From CAVSRC01 sp963743015 (GTDB lineage: Bacteria; Pseudomonadota; Alphaproteobacteria; Rhizobiales; Kaistiaceae), in contig CAVUOD010000011.1 of the NCBI GenBank assembly GCA_963743015.1, positions 1 through 64,000 on the forward strand: a DNA stretch of 64,000 nt, in the 5' to 3' direction. Made by a program: the position numbers and the translations under genes. Of this stretch, positions 16,886 through 26,154 are shown one piece after another. The notes beneath the pieces were generated by a model. That model did no database searches and was not told where the DNA came from. It saw nothing but the letters and a program-made list of their open reading frames with translations. Each line of letters starts with the position of its first letter. Positions within the stretch are counted from its first letter, which is position 1.

Positions 16886-18343
16886 TCAGTCACCGTTGCG
16901 GCCATTGGCGCGCCGACGGTCCGGGATGGTGATCGCAAAGGTGGCGCCGGGGCCGCCATCGACGAGCGTGATGGTGCCGCCATGGGCGCGCACCAGCTCG
17001 GCGGCGATGGCCAGGCCCAGCCCGGTGCCGCCCGGGCTGACCGAGCCCTGGAAGGCACGGAAGAGAGAAGCCCGCGCCTTTTCCGGCAGGCCCGGGCCGG
17101 TATCCTGCACGCGGATGGTGACGGCAGCCGCTTCGCGGACGGCAGCCACGGTCACCCGGCAGATCACCGCCGGATTGGGATTGGCCTCCATCGCCTGGAC
17201 CGAATTGCGGCCGAGATTGACCAGAACGCGGAAGAGCTGGTCGGGATCGGCGTCGATCTCGAGGCCGCGCGGCACCTCGTTCTCCCACGCGATCATGGTG
17301 TTCTCGACCAGGCCGAGAGCGTCGGCGACGTCGTCGACCAGCCGCGCCAGGGCGACCAGCCGGCGGGCGGGCGCCGGTTCGCGGGCGCGGCCGTAGGTGA
17401 GCGTCGACTGGCAATAGGCGATCGCCCGGTCGAGCGCCCCGATCAGCTTGGGGGCGAAGCGCTGGACATTGGGATCGGGCAGGCTGCCGAGACGATCGGA
17501 GAAGAGCTGGGCGGAGGCCAGCATGTTGCGGAGATCGTGATTGATCTTGGAGACGGCGAGGCCGAGATCGGCGAGGTGGCGCTGCTCGCGCAGCGTCCCC
17601 TGCAGGTCGCGCTCCATGGCAGCCAGGCGTTCCTCGGCGACGCCGACCTCGTCACGGCGCCCGCTGGGCTGGATCACGCGGTTGGTATCCTCCGGCTCTT
17701 CCGAGAAGGAGACGATGTTCGCAGTCAGGCGGCGCACGGGCCTGACCAGCAGCCGGTTGATGGTGAAATAGAGAAGACCGGCGGTGATGATCGAGATGAG
17801 CGCCGCCAGCCAGACGATGTTGAGGGAATAGTCAAGCATGGCGGCGCGCAACGGCCGGTCGCTGATGATGAGTTCGAGCACCGCGCCACTGCGCGAATTG
17901 CCGATGACCCGAAGCGTCCGCGGCTGCTGGGCGAACAGGGTATCGAAGGCATCGACGACCTCGGCGATCGGTTCCATCGTCCTCAGATCGGCGGTGCGGT
18001 CGACCTGGGGCGGCATGTCGACGGTGGCGATGAGGCGGCTGGCGGCGCCGGTGCGGATGGCGATGGCCTTGGCCCCGACGGCGGCGAGCAGGTCCTCCTG
18101 GATGCTGCGCGGCACTTCCGAGGTGACCGATTCGGCCAGAACCGAAGCGGCGGCATCGGCCATGGTCATATGGTCGGTGAGCCAGTTGGCGCGGAAATTC
18201 GCGATCGAGGGGACGTAGATCAGAACTTCCGAGAGCATCACGTAAAGCACGGTCAACACCAGCAGCTTCCACGACAGGCCGAAACCGCGCCGCGCCGAAC
18301 TTCTCGGGGCCGTCACCTCGCCGTTTGCGGGCCGGTCGCTCAT
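16886..18343 (-). CDS. Membrane sensor histidine kinase
   Basis: The 485-aa inner-membrane kinase has a first transmembrane segment (about 24-45), a periplasmic sensor region of about 130 residues, a second segment (about 175-195), a HAMP-like linker (INRLLVRPVRRL), an H-box with His269 (SKINHDLRNMLASAQ), an N-box (NLGRNSVQAM) and G-boxes (DTGPGLP; GGTGLGLAI). It would phosphorylate an unlinked response regulator, since none is adjacent. It starts four bases after the flavoprotein stop, so both are co-transcribed. Its 3' end lies six bases from the IS target duplication and is intact. Confidence 0.9.
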   Translation of the reverse strand: MSDRPANGEVTAPRSSARRGFGLSWKLLVLTVLYVMLSEVLIYVPSIANFRANWLTDHMTMADAAASVLAESVTSEVPRSIQEDLLAAVGAKAIAIRTGAASRLIATVDMPPQVDRTADLRTMEPIAEVVDAFDTLFAQQPRTLRVIGNSRSGAVLELIISDRPLRAAMLDYSLNIVWLAALISIITAGLLYFTINRLLVRPVRRLTANIVSFSEEPEDTNRVIQPSGRRDEVGVAEERLAAMERDLQGTLREQRHLADLGLAVSKINHDLRNMLASAQLFSDRLGSLPDPNVQRFAPKLIGALDRAIAYCQSTLTYGRAREPAPARRLVALARLVDDVADALGLVENTMIAWENEVPRGLEIDADPDQLFRVLVNLGRNSVQAMEANPNPAVICRVTVAAVREAAAVTIRVQDTGPGLPEKARASLFRAFQGSVSPGGTGLGLAIAAELVRAHGGTITLVDGGPGATFAITIPDRRRANGRNGD

Positions 18344-18347
18344 CGGC

Positions 18348-19796
18348 TCAACCGAGCTTGCTCAGCATATCGATGATGCGGCGGCGCCAGACGGCGGTCT
18401 GACTCGGCTTCTCGGCAGCATCGCGCTCCGCCAGGCCGGCGGCGATGCGGCGGGAAATCTCGGCGCGGGTCAGATAAGGCGCAGGCAGGCTGGCAAGCGC
18501 CGAGATCGGCAGACGCCGAGCGATGGCCAGCGACCACAGGGCGATCATCTCGCCGGCATCGTGGCCCACGATCGCGGCGCCGAGCACGCGGCCGCGCGGC
18601 GCCAACACCACCTTGACCATGCCGGCCGGCATGCGCTCGATCTGGGCGCGGTCGTTCTCGGCAAAGGGGAAGCGCAGGACACGCACGCCGTTGCCGTGGC
18701 GGCGGCGCGCCTCGGCCTCGTCGATGCCGACGGTGGCCAGCGCCGGGTCGGTGAAGGCAACGAAGGGCGCCTCGTCGGAGCGGTCGACGCGGGGCAGGCG
18801 GAAGAGGATCGCTTTCACCACCTGCGCCGCCTGATACTGGCCACGGGCGGCGTCGGTGCGCCCGGCGACGGCGTCGCCGATGGCATAGACCCGCCGGTTG
18901 TCGGTCCTCAGATAGCGGTCGACGACGATGCCGGCGGCGTCGGCGCGGATGCCGGCGATATCGAGAGCGAGCCCATCGACGTTGGGTTTGCGGCCGGTGG
19001 CGATGAGCAGGTGCGAGCCGTCGATGGCGGCGGCGTCGCCTTCCGGGTCGGAGACGGTGAAACGCACGCCGCCGCGGCGGCGGCCAACCGAAACGATATC
19101 GACGCCGACGCGCACGCGGATGCCCTCGGCGCGCAGCCGGTCGACGGCTATGGCGACCAGTTCGCGGTCGACCTCGGGCAGAGCCGGGCCGCGATCGAGC
19201 ACGGTGGTATCGATGCCCAACCGGTTGAAAGCCTGCGCCAGTTCGAGCCCCTCGCGGCAGGCACCGAGCACGATCAGATGGGTCGGCTTGCGGGCGAGAT
19301 CGAAGACGCCGCCGACGCTCAGCGTGTCGATGCCGTCGAGACCGGGGATTTCCGGCGGCACCGGCGCGGCTCCCACCGCCAGGATGGTGCGGCGGGCGCG
19401 GATGGTGACCTCGCCGGCCTCGACCGTGTCGCGATCGGCGAAGCGGGCGGCGGCGTTGACCACCCGGATGCCCTGCGCGGTGAGGCGCTCGGCCGTGACA
19501 TTGGCGCCGACCGCCGCGCCGACGGCGGCCAGATGGTCGCGCACCTTGGCGAAATTGACCTGGAGGGGGGCGCCGGTGACGCCGATGGCGGGGCCGCGGC
19601 GCAACAATTCGTTGACTTCCGCCGTGGCCATGAGCGCCTTGGAGGGGACGGAACCGACGGCCAGGTCGGAGCCGCCGAGCGCCCCCTTCTCGACCAGAAC
19701 CACGGAAACGCCCTCGCCGGCCGCGGCAAGAGCCGCAGCCAGGCCCGCAGGGCCGCCGCCAATCACGCATAGCTCGGGGGTCAGGGTCTCCGGCAT
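18348..19796 (-). CDS. FAD-dependent pyridine nucleotide oxidoreductase lacking redox Cys pair
   Basis: The 482-aa protein resembles dihydrolipoamide dehydrogenase/mercuric reductase: FAD-binding CVIGGGPAGLAAALAAAGEG (10-29), NAD-binding LIVLGACREGLELAQAF, a second FAD motif YAIGDAVAGRTDAARG, and a C-terminal dimerisation domain. The active site normally reads GGTCxNxGCxPSK but here is GGSDLAVGSVPSK, with Asp44 and Ser49 in place of both cysteines. The C-terminal catalytic His segment (HPTL type) is also replaced by PAPYLTRAE. It cannot do thiol-disulfide chemistry and may be a diaphorase or a redox sensor for the kinase co-transcribed with it. Confidence 0.88.
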   Translation of the reverse strand: MPETLTPELCVIGGGPAGLAAALAAAGEGVSVVLVEKGALGGSDLAVGSVPSKALMATAEVNELLRRGPAIGVTGAPLQVNFAKVRDHLAAVGAAVGANVTAERLTAQGIRVVNAAARFADRDTVEAGEVTIRARRTILAVGAAPVPPEIPGLDGIDTLSVGGVFDLARKPTHLIVLGACREGLELAQAFNRLGIDTTVLDRGPALPEVDRELVAIAVDRLRAEGIRVRVGVDIVSVGRRRGGVRFTVSDPEGDAAAIDGSHLLIATGRKPNVDGLALDIAGIRADAAGIVVDRYLRTDNRRVYAIGDAVAGRTDAARGQYQAAQVVKAILFRLPRVDRSDEAPFVAFTDPALATVGIDEAEARRRHGNGVRVLRFPFAENDRAQIERMPAGMVKVVLAPRGRVLGAAIVGHDAGEMIALWSLAIARRLPISALASLPAPYLTRAEISRRIAAGLAERDAAEKPSQTAVWRRRIIDMLSKLG

Positions 19797-19909
19797 CTCG
19801 TCGTCTTCAAATCCTAGCGATTCCTGGGGCCGAAACGGTGGCAATGATAGCCGCTTTCCGGTAAAAGCCACCGCACGAGAACGACCGCCGCGGCCGGAGG
19901 TGGTTCGCG

Positions 19910-19938
19910 TTGACTCAATTCCACCCGCTCCTTATAAG
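19910..19938 (+). promoter_or_regulatory. Promoter of rpmH operon
   Basis: TTGACT (19910-19915) and TATAAG (19933-19938) are separated by 17 bases and lie 35 bp before the rpmH start. The match to the housekeeping sigma consensus is close, as expected for a ribosomal protein gene. Confidence 0.7.
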
Positions 19939-19973
19939 CCCGGCGCGGCCGGCCCGCGCGGAGACGACACGAT

Positions 19974-20108
19974 ATGAAACGTACCTATCAACCGAGCAAG
20001 CTGGTTCGCAAGCGCCGCCACGGCTTCCGCGCGCGCATGGCGACGACCGGCGGCCGCAAGGTGATCGCCGCCCGCCGCGCACGCGGCCGCAAACGGCTCT
20101 CGGCCTGA
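19974..20108 (+). CDS. rpmH: 50S ribosomal protein L34
   Basis: The 44-residue basic protein (MKRTYQPSKLVRKRRHGFRA at its start, ending GRKRLSA) is full length and matches L34, a component of the large ribosomal subunit. It is too short for usual ORF lists but unmistakable. It leads the conserved cluster rpmH-rnpA-yidC-engB and is preceded by a good promoter at 19910-19938. Confidence 0.98.
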   Translation: MKRTYQPSKLVRKRRHGFRARMATTGGRKVIAARRARGRKRLSA

Positions 20109-20131
20109 GGTTCGGGGCAAACCCCGGCGGC

Positions 20132-20491
20132 ATGGAGCGCCTGAGGCGCCGCGCCGATTTCAAGGCTGTTGCCGCCGGCAGGCGGGTCGCGCGCCCGGGT
20201 TTCGTGCTGCAGGCGTTGAACAATTCCGAGGGCGACGGGCCAAGGCCACCGCGGATTGGGTTCACGGTGACGCGTAAGATCGGCAATGCGGTGGTGCGCA
20301 ATCGTATCCGGCGCCGGCTGAGGGCGGCGGTCAATGCCGTCGGCGGGCACCTTGAAACCGCCACGGATTACGTGCTTGTCGGCCGTCGTGCCGCCCTGAC
20401 CCTTCAATTTCAGCGGCTGGTCACCGATCTAGAGACCGGATTAGCCGCCCTATCGCGCAACCGACAAGCGCCGGACAGGTCCGTTCAATGA
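20132..20491 (+). CDS. rnpA: Ribonuclease P protein component
   Basis: The 119-aa basic protein carries the RNR signature (RKIGNAVVRNRIRRRLR, about residues 49-65) and the N-terminal LRRRADFKAVAAG of RNase P protein, which helps the RNase P RNA cut tRNA leaders. The open frame runs further upstream, but ATG 20132 fits the family length and lies 23 bp after rpmH. Its stop overlaps the yidC start (ATGA), so the two genes are translationally coupled. Confidence 0.96.
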   Translation: MERLRRRADFKAVAAGRRVARPGFVLQALNNSEGDGPRPPRIGFTVTRKIGNAVVRNRIRRRLRAAVNAVGGHLETATDYVLVGRRAALTLQFQRLVTDLETGLAALSRNRQAPDRSVQ

Positions 20492-22524
20492 CCGACAATA
20501 ACCGCAATTTCATCCTGGCGATCGTGCTGTCGATGGTCGTGCTGTTCGCTTGGCAGTTCTTCATTGCCGGGCCGCAGATCGAACAGGCCCGCAAGCAGCA
20601 GGAAGCCGCCCAGCAACAGGCGGCGGAGCAGCAGCCGGCGACGACCGGCGATCAGACCACGGCCGGCGGAAGCGCAAGCAGCAGCACGCAGGCGCCGGCG
20701 GCAGGCACGACGGCGGGCGGCGCCTCCCCCGGCGCCGCTCCGGTGCAGCAGACGGCTGAAACCCGGGCCGAGGCGCTTGCCCAGAGCAAGCGCGTGCCGA
20801 TCGAAACATCCAGCATCACCGGCTCGATCAACCTGACCGGCGGCCGCGTCGACGATATCCGGCTCAGCCACTATCACGAGACCGTCGACAAGACGAGCCC
20901 GACCATCGTGCTGCTGTCCCCAAGCGGCGGCCCCGACGCCTATTTCGCCGATTTCGGCTGGATCGGCCCCGCCGATGCCGGCCCCCTGCCCGGTCCCGCG
21001 ACCGAATGGACGGCGCCGCCCGGCGCCACGCTGACCCCGCAGACGCCGGTCACCCTCACCTATGACAATGGTGCCGGCCTGGTCTTCAGCCGCAAGATCG
21101 CGATCGATGACAATTACATGCTGACCGTGACCGACACGGTGACCAACAAGGGCAGCACGGCGGTCGCCCTGTCGCCGTTCGGCCGCATCACCCGCGTCGG
21201 CGAACCGAAAGTCTCGGGCTACTGGATCCTGCACGAGGGACTGGTTGGCGTGATCGGCGGCAAGGGGCTGCAGGAATACAAGTACAAGGACATCCAGAAG
21301 GACCACGAGGTGACGTGGAGCGACGTCACCGGCGGGTGGCTCGGCATCACCGACAAGTACTGGGCGGCGACGCTGATCCCCGAGCAGAAGCAGGCCTATA
21401 CGGCACGCTACATCGGCAAGGAAAGCGGCACGACGCCGGTCTACCAGACCGATTTCACCGCGGCGGCGGACAACCTGGCACCGGGCGCGACGATCGAGCA
21501 GACCAACCACCTGTTCGCCGGCGCCAAGCAGGTGAGCGTGCTGTCGGCCTATCGCGACAAGCTGCATATCGAGAAATTCGACCTCCTGATCGACTGGGGA
21601 TGGTTCTTCTTCATCACCAAGCCGATGTTCCTGCTGATCGACTGGCTCTACCGCCTGTTCGGCAACTTCGGCGTCGCCATCCTGCTGGTGACGGTGCTGG
21701 TCAAGGCGGCCTTCTTCCCGCTGGCCAACAAATCCTACAAGTCGATGAGCCAGATGAAGAAGCTGCAGCCGCAGATGACGGCGCTGCGCGAGCAGTACAA
21801 GGACGACAAGGTCAAGCAGCAGGAAGAGCTGATGAAGCTCTACAAGACCGAGAAGATCAATCCGCTCGCCGGCTGCTGGCCGATGGTGATCCAGATCCCG
21901 GTCTTCTTCTCGCTCTACAAGGTGCTGTTCGTCACCATCGAGATGCGCCACGCGCCATTCTTCGGCTGGATCCACGACCTCTCGGCGCCGGACCCGACAC
22001 ACATCTTCAATCTGTTCGGGCTGTTGCCCTACGACCCGTCGACGGTGCCGATGATCGGCCACTTCCTGGCGATCGGCGTGTGGCCGGTGATCATGGGCAT
22101 CACGATGTTCGTGCAGATGAAGCTGAACCCGACGCCGCCCGACCCCACCCAGGCGATGCTGTTCACCTGGATGCCGGTGCTGTTCACCTTCATGCTGGCC
22201 TCGTTCCCGGCCGGACTGGTGATCTACTGGGCGTGGAACAACACGCTGTCGGTGACCCAGCAATACATCATCATGAAACGCTCGGGCACCGAGGTGAACC
22301 TGTTCGGCAACATCCTCGAAACTTTCGGCAAGAAGAAGAAACCGGTGCATGTCGCCGAGCCGGCCGCAAGACATGCGCCGGCGACGCCGAAGGCGGCCAA
22401 CAATTCGACGAAGCCGCGGGACGACATGGACAAGCCGGCAAAGTCGACGGTGAAGTCGCGCCGCGCCGCCGCAAAAGCCAAGGCCAAGGCCAAGGCCGCC
22501 AAGCCCGCCAACGCCAAGAGCTGA
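20488..22524 (+). CDS. yidC: Membrane protein insertase YidC
   Basis: At 678 aa this is a Gram-negative type insertase: an N-terminal membrane anchor (FILAIVLSMVVLFAWQFFIA, 10-29), a Gln/Ala-rich stretch, a large periplasmic beta domain (about 75-350), then the conserved five-helix 60KD_IMP core containing GCWPMVIQIPVFFSLYKVLF. It inserts and folds inner-membrane proteins alone or with SecYEG. The Lys/Ala-rich tail (about 640-678) is typical of ribosome-contacting C-termini. Confidence 0.97.
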   Translation: MTDNNRNFILAIVLSMVVLFAWQFFIAGPQIEQARKQQEAAQQQAAEQQPATTGDQTTAGGSASSSTQAPAAGTTAGGASPGAAPVQQTAETRAEALAQSKRVPIETSSITGSINLTGGRVDDIRLSHYHETVDKTSPTIVLLSPSGGPDAYFADFGWIGPADAGPLPGPATEWTAPPGATLTPQTPVTLTYDNGAGLVFSRKIAIDDNYMLTVTDTVTNKGSTAVALSPFGRITRVGEPKVSGYWILHEGLVGVIGGKGLQEYKYKDIQKDHEVTWSDVTGGWLGITDKYWAATLIPEQKQAYTARYIGKESGTTPVYQTDFTAAADNLAPGATIEQTNHLFAGAKQVSVLSAYRDKLHIEKFDLLIDWGWFFFITKPMFLLIDWLYRLFGNFGVAILLVTVLVKAAFFPLANKSYKSMSQMKKLQPQMTALREQYKDDKVKQQEELMKLYKTEKINPLAGCWPMVIQIPVFFSLYKVLFVTIEMRHAPFFGWIHDLSAPDPTHIFNLFGLLPYDPSTVPMIGHFLAIGVWPVIMGITMFVQMKLNPTPPDPTQAMLFTWMPVLFTFMLASFPAGLVIYWAWNNTLSVTQQYIIMKRSGTEVNLFGNILETFGKKKKPVHVAEPAARHAPATPKAANNSTKPRDDMDKPAKSTVKSRRAAAKAKAKAKAAKPANAKS

Positions 22525-22544
22525 GGCGCGCGGGACAAAGCCAT

Positions 22545-23234
22545 ATGGCGGAGCCGCACAACTCCGGACCGCACGACGCGCTTGCCGAGGCGGAGCGTAT
22601 CGAGGCCGGGCGGCTGTTTTTTGCCAGGGCCTGGCAGTTCATCGCCGGGGCGCCCAAGGCCGCCGAGCTCCCGGCGGCGGACGCCATCGAGATCGCCTTC
22701 GCCGGCCGTTCCAACGTCGGCAAATCGTCGCTGATCAATGCGCTCACCGGCCAGAAGGCGCTGGCGCGCACCTCCAATACGCCGGGGCGGACGCGGGAAT
22801 TGAACCTGTTCTCGGCGGAAGCGGGCGTGGCCATCGTCGACATGCCCGGCTACGGCTATGCGCGCGCCCCCAAGAGCGAGGTGGCGGCGTGGACGCGCAC
22901 CGTCTTCGACTATCTGCGCGGACGGCCGCGGCTTCGCCGCGTCTATGTGCTCATCGATGCGCGCCACGGGCTGAAGCCGAACGACTGCGAGGCGCTCGAC
23001 ACCCTCGACAAGGCGGCGGTGTCCTATCAGATCGTACTGACCAAGGCCGACAAGGCCAAGGGCGGCGATCTTGCCGCCGTCATCGCGGCGACCGCGGCGA
23101 AGATCGCCAAGCGCCCGGCGGCGCATCCGGTGGTGCTGGCCACCTCGGCGGCGAGCGGGGTGGGAATCGACGCGCTGCGGGCGGAGATCGCGGACTTGTG
23201 TGCGCCTGCCTCCCCTGCGAAAGCGAACGATTAG
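22545..23234 (+). CDS. engB: Ribosome-biogenesis GTPase YihA/YsxC (EngB)
   Basis: The 229-aa GTPase has G1 AGRSNVGKSSLINAL, a switch with TSNTPGRTRELN (G2), G3 DMPGYGYA and G4 LTKADK. It is needed for late assembly of the 50S subunit. ATG 22545 is chosen because the frame is otherwise open far upstream through yidC and the family starts about 50 residues before G1. It follows yidC by 20 bp. A glycosylated or secreted role is excluded by the lack of a signal peptide. Confidence 0.96.
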   Translation: MAEPHNSGPHDALAEAERIEAGRLFFARAWQFIAGAPKAAELPAADAIEIAFAGRSNVGKSSLINALTGQKALARTSNTPGRTRELNLFSAEAGVAIVDMPGYGYARAPKSEVAAWTRTVFDYLRGRPRLRRVYVLIDARHGLKPNDCEALDTLDKAAVSYQIVLTKADKAKGGDLAAVIAATAAKIAKRPAAHPVVLATSAASGVGIDALRAEIADLCAPASPAKAND

Positions 23235-23415
23235 CCTTGGCATCACCCTCCAGAGGATAATCGCTTTGGCCGATGTAACGAGGGTGTGTTTCGGCCTCGT
23301 GCTTATGTCAATCACTGAGCCTTGAAGAAGACGCCTCCGAATCGGCTTGCGATCAAGCCGGTCTGTCTGCAAATTACAGCCATTACTTGGGGCGCGTTGG
23401 CGGGTTGGTGTTCCG

Positions 23416-25021
23416 ATGACGTCAGAACGGCAACAGACGGTTGCCGCGGTGTCGCGATCCGTGCTCCTCGCGGCCGCGCTGGTCTTTGTTTACCCCGGAA
23501 GTAGCTTTGCCGCGGGTATCGGCGGTGGCGGCGGCACCGCACCGACGCAGCCGCCCGCGCAGCTCCCCGCGAGTGCCAACGATATCGTGGGCGGCCTTTT
23601 CAATGGAGCCCTGACCGGCGAAATCATGGGGGCGAAGGATGATTTCGACGTCGAACCCCTATTGGCGAGGTATATGTCGATTACGGTCGCGTCGCTTAGG
23701 GCGCTCGGTCTTTCTCCGGTACAAGCGGCCAGTTTGAACAACGCAATTTGGAGGGATAGGACGGTTGGCCTGGGGCCCGCCACCTCCGGGGAAAATTTCG
23801 GCCTCCTGGCTTCACAGGCTCCCGGCGTGGCCCTTTGGGCCGGCTACGTTGAAAGCACCATACGAGACATAATCACCGTCCAGGATGGTGAAACCCCCAG
23901 CGATCCCGCTGAGTGGCAATTCGTGGTCCAGCAGGCAAGTGACCTTGGCATTACGCCGCTGCAGCAGCTGCAGAGCATGCTGCAAGCTCGCATGGCCAAT
24001 TTGCTTTATTATCTGGGTGTCACGCAGACCTATTATGGCGTGACCCACGCCGGCTCCCCTACGGGACCGCTCTACGGACGGCCGCTCTACCAATTTGCCG
24101 AGGAAGAGGCTCACGGGTTCCCGCCCGCGGTCGCGGACGCCTATGCCGCCTTGTTGCACCAGGCGCCGCCGTCACCGCCGCCCTCCATTCCGTTCCGGCC
24201 GCAATGGTCGGTCTGGAGTTCGGGCTTTGGCGGCTATAACAGAACAACTGGCACTGCGGGGGGCCCTGCGCTGACGGTGCGAGGCTATGGCGGCGCGGCC
24301 GGCGCGGAATATCGGCTCGCCCCCGGAACGGCGCTGGGCCTCGTGCTCGGCGGCGGTAGTGCGACGTGGAACGGCGGCGGCACTGGCCGCAGCAACGTCT
24401 TCCAGTACGGCGTCTATGGCCGAACCCGGTCCGGTCCCGCCTATCTCGCCGGCTGGCTCGACGGCAGCGTCGACTGGACGGCGACCAACAGCTTGGCCGG
24501 CGGCGACGCTGTTGCCGCAGACTACGTCGCACAGACCTATGGCGGCCGCCTGGAAGGCGGCTATCGCTACACCGGGCGGCTTCCAATCGGCGTCACGCCC
24601 TATGCCGCGGTGCAGTTGCAGTACACCCACACGCCGGCCTACAGCGAGACCGATTTTAGTGGAGGCGGCATGGGCTTCAGATACAACGCCAGCGACGGCA
24701 CTGACACCCGAAGCGAGCTCGGGGTGAAGTTCGACGCAAGTGAGTTCGTGAGCGCTGGGACGATCACCTGGTCGGCCCAGGCCGCATGGGCGCATGACTG
24801 GTTGACGAACTTCAACGTCGTCGCGACATCCGAGTCCACACCGACGGTAGGTTTCACCGTCAACGGAGCGGCGCTGCTGCCGAAGGAACTCCGTGCTGGT
24901 CACGCTCGGTGGCGATCTGCAGCTGATCTCGGGTTGGAAGGTCGGCGCCAATTTCTCCGGCCAATTTGCCGACGACTATGACACCTATGCGGGCATGGCG
25001 ACGCTGCGCTACGCTTGGTGA
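23416..25021 (+). pseudogene. Autotransporter-type beta-barrel protein, one frameshift
   Basis: From ATG 23416 the protein has a signal peptide (SRSVLLAAALVFVYPGSSFA), a Gly/Pro-rich segment, an unrecognised passenger of about 220 aa and a C-terminal barrel of about 270 aa (WSVWSSGFGGYNRT; GAAGAEYRLAPGTALGLVLG) typical of autotransporters. The frame breaks at about 24888; removing one A from GGAACTCC restores SVLVTLGGDLQLISGWKVG and an end at TLRYAW before the TGA at 25019-25021. A terminal aromatic residue is the usual barrel-assembly signal. The gene sits alone between engB and argB, and no repeats of pertactin type are seen. Function unknown. Confidence 0.7.
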
Positions 25022-25191
25022 GCCTGCGCGCCGCTCAATTCCAAGAAATCTTTGGCGGAACCGCACAAAGCGTTCCGCCCATGCCGCTTGCGCGAGGCGG
25101 AAAGCGTAGCAGGGATGCAGCACAGCGTCGCCTCAGGGGTCCTGCGATGGGGGGAACCAAGTCCTCGCGGGGACCCATCGTGACCTCCGTT

Positions 25192-25220
25192 TGTCCCCCT
25201 GTCGCAAACCCGGTATAGAC
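25192..25220 (+). promoter_or_regulatory. Candidate promoter of argB-HAD genes
   Basis: TTGTCC (25192-25197), a 17-base spacer and TATAGA (25215-25220) lie 19 bp before the argB ATG at 25240, implying a very short leader. Confidence 0.5.
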
Positions 25221-25239
25221 CGGCCCTCTTGAGACACGG

Positions 25240-26154
25240 ATGACGATCATGAGCGAGACCACCGATCAGGATACCGCCGAGGCCATCGCCCGCGCCCGGC
25301 TGATCTCGGCGGCGCTGCCCTACATGCTTGCCTATGACGGCAAGGTGGTGGTGGTGAAATATGGCGGCCACGCCATGGGCGATGCCGATCTCGCCAAGGC
25401 GTTCGCCCGCGACATCACGCTGCTCGAAACCTCCGGCGCGCGGCCGGTGGTGGTGCATGGCGGCGGCCCGCAGATCGGCGACATGCTGAAGCGGCTCGAC
25501 ATCAAGTCCGAGTTCCGCTCGGGGCTGCGCGTCACCGACAAAAAGACGGTGGAAGTGGTCGAGATGGTACTCGCCGGATCGATCAACAAGGAGATCGTCA
25601 TGGCGATCAATGCCGAGGGGGGCAAGGCGGTCGGCCTCTCCGGCAAGGACGGCAACATGGTGTTCGCCGAAAAGGTGACGCGCACCGAAGTCGACCCCGA
25701 TTCCAACATCGAGAAGGTGGTCGATCTCGGCTTCGTCGGCGAGCCCAAGAAGGTCAACCGGGCGGTGATCGACATGGTGCTGTCGGCCGAGCTGATCCCG
25801 GTGATCGCGCCGGTGGCGCCGGGGCTCGACGGCAATACCTACAATGTCAACGCCGACACCTTCGCCGGTGCGGTGGCCGGCGCGCTCGGCGCCAGCCGCC
25901 TGCTCTTCCTCACCGACGTGCCCGGCGTGCTCGACAAGGGCGGCAAGCTGATCAAGGAGCTGACCGTCGCCGAGGTGAAGAAGCTGATCGCCGACGGCAC
26001 CATTTCCGGCGGCATGATCCCCAAGGTCGAGACCTGCATCGACGCGCTCGCCCGCGGCGTCGAGGGCGTCGTCATCCTCAACGGCAAGACGCCGCATGCG
26101 GTACTGCTCGAACTCTACACCGACCACGGCGCCGGCACGCTGATCCTGCCATGA
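25240..26154 (+). CDS. argB: Acetylglutamate kinase
   Basis: The 304-aa kinase phosphorylates N-acetylglutamate, the second step of arginine synthesis. It shows VVVKYGGHAM (catalytic Lys, about 33-42), VHGGGPQIGDM, NVNADTFAGAVAGAL and SGGMIPKVETC, all in expected positions. A second in-frame ATG nine bases downstream is also possible. Its stop overlaps the HAD gene start (ATGA), so both are probably translated together, as usual in rhizobia. Confidence 0.97.
   Translation: MTIMSETTDQDTAEAIARARLISAALPYMLAYDGKVVVVKYGGHAMGDADLAKAFARDITLLETSGARPVVVHGGGPQIGDMLKRLDIKSEFRSGLRVTDKKTVEVVEMVLAGSINKEIVMAINAEGGKAVGLSGKDGNMVFAEKVTRTEVDPDSNIEKVVDLGFVGEPKKVNRAVIDMVLSAELIPVIAPVAPGLDGNTYNVNADTFAGAVAGALGASRLLFLTDVPGVLDKGGKLIKELTVAEVKKLIADGTISGGMIPKVETCIDALARGVEGVVILNGKTPHAVLLELYTDHGAGTLILP

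Noticed and set aside
20485..22374. 629-codon open frame opposite yidC
   Set aside because: Composition is His/Gln/Arg-rich without any fold pattern, and yidC is unmistakable on the other strand.
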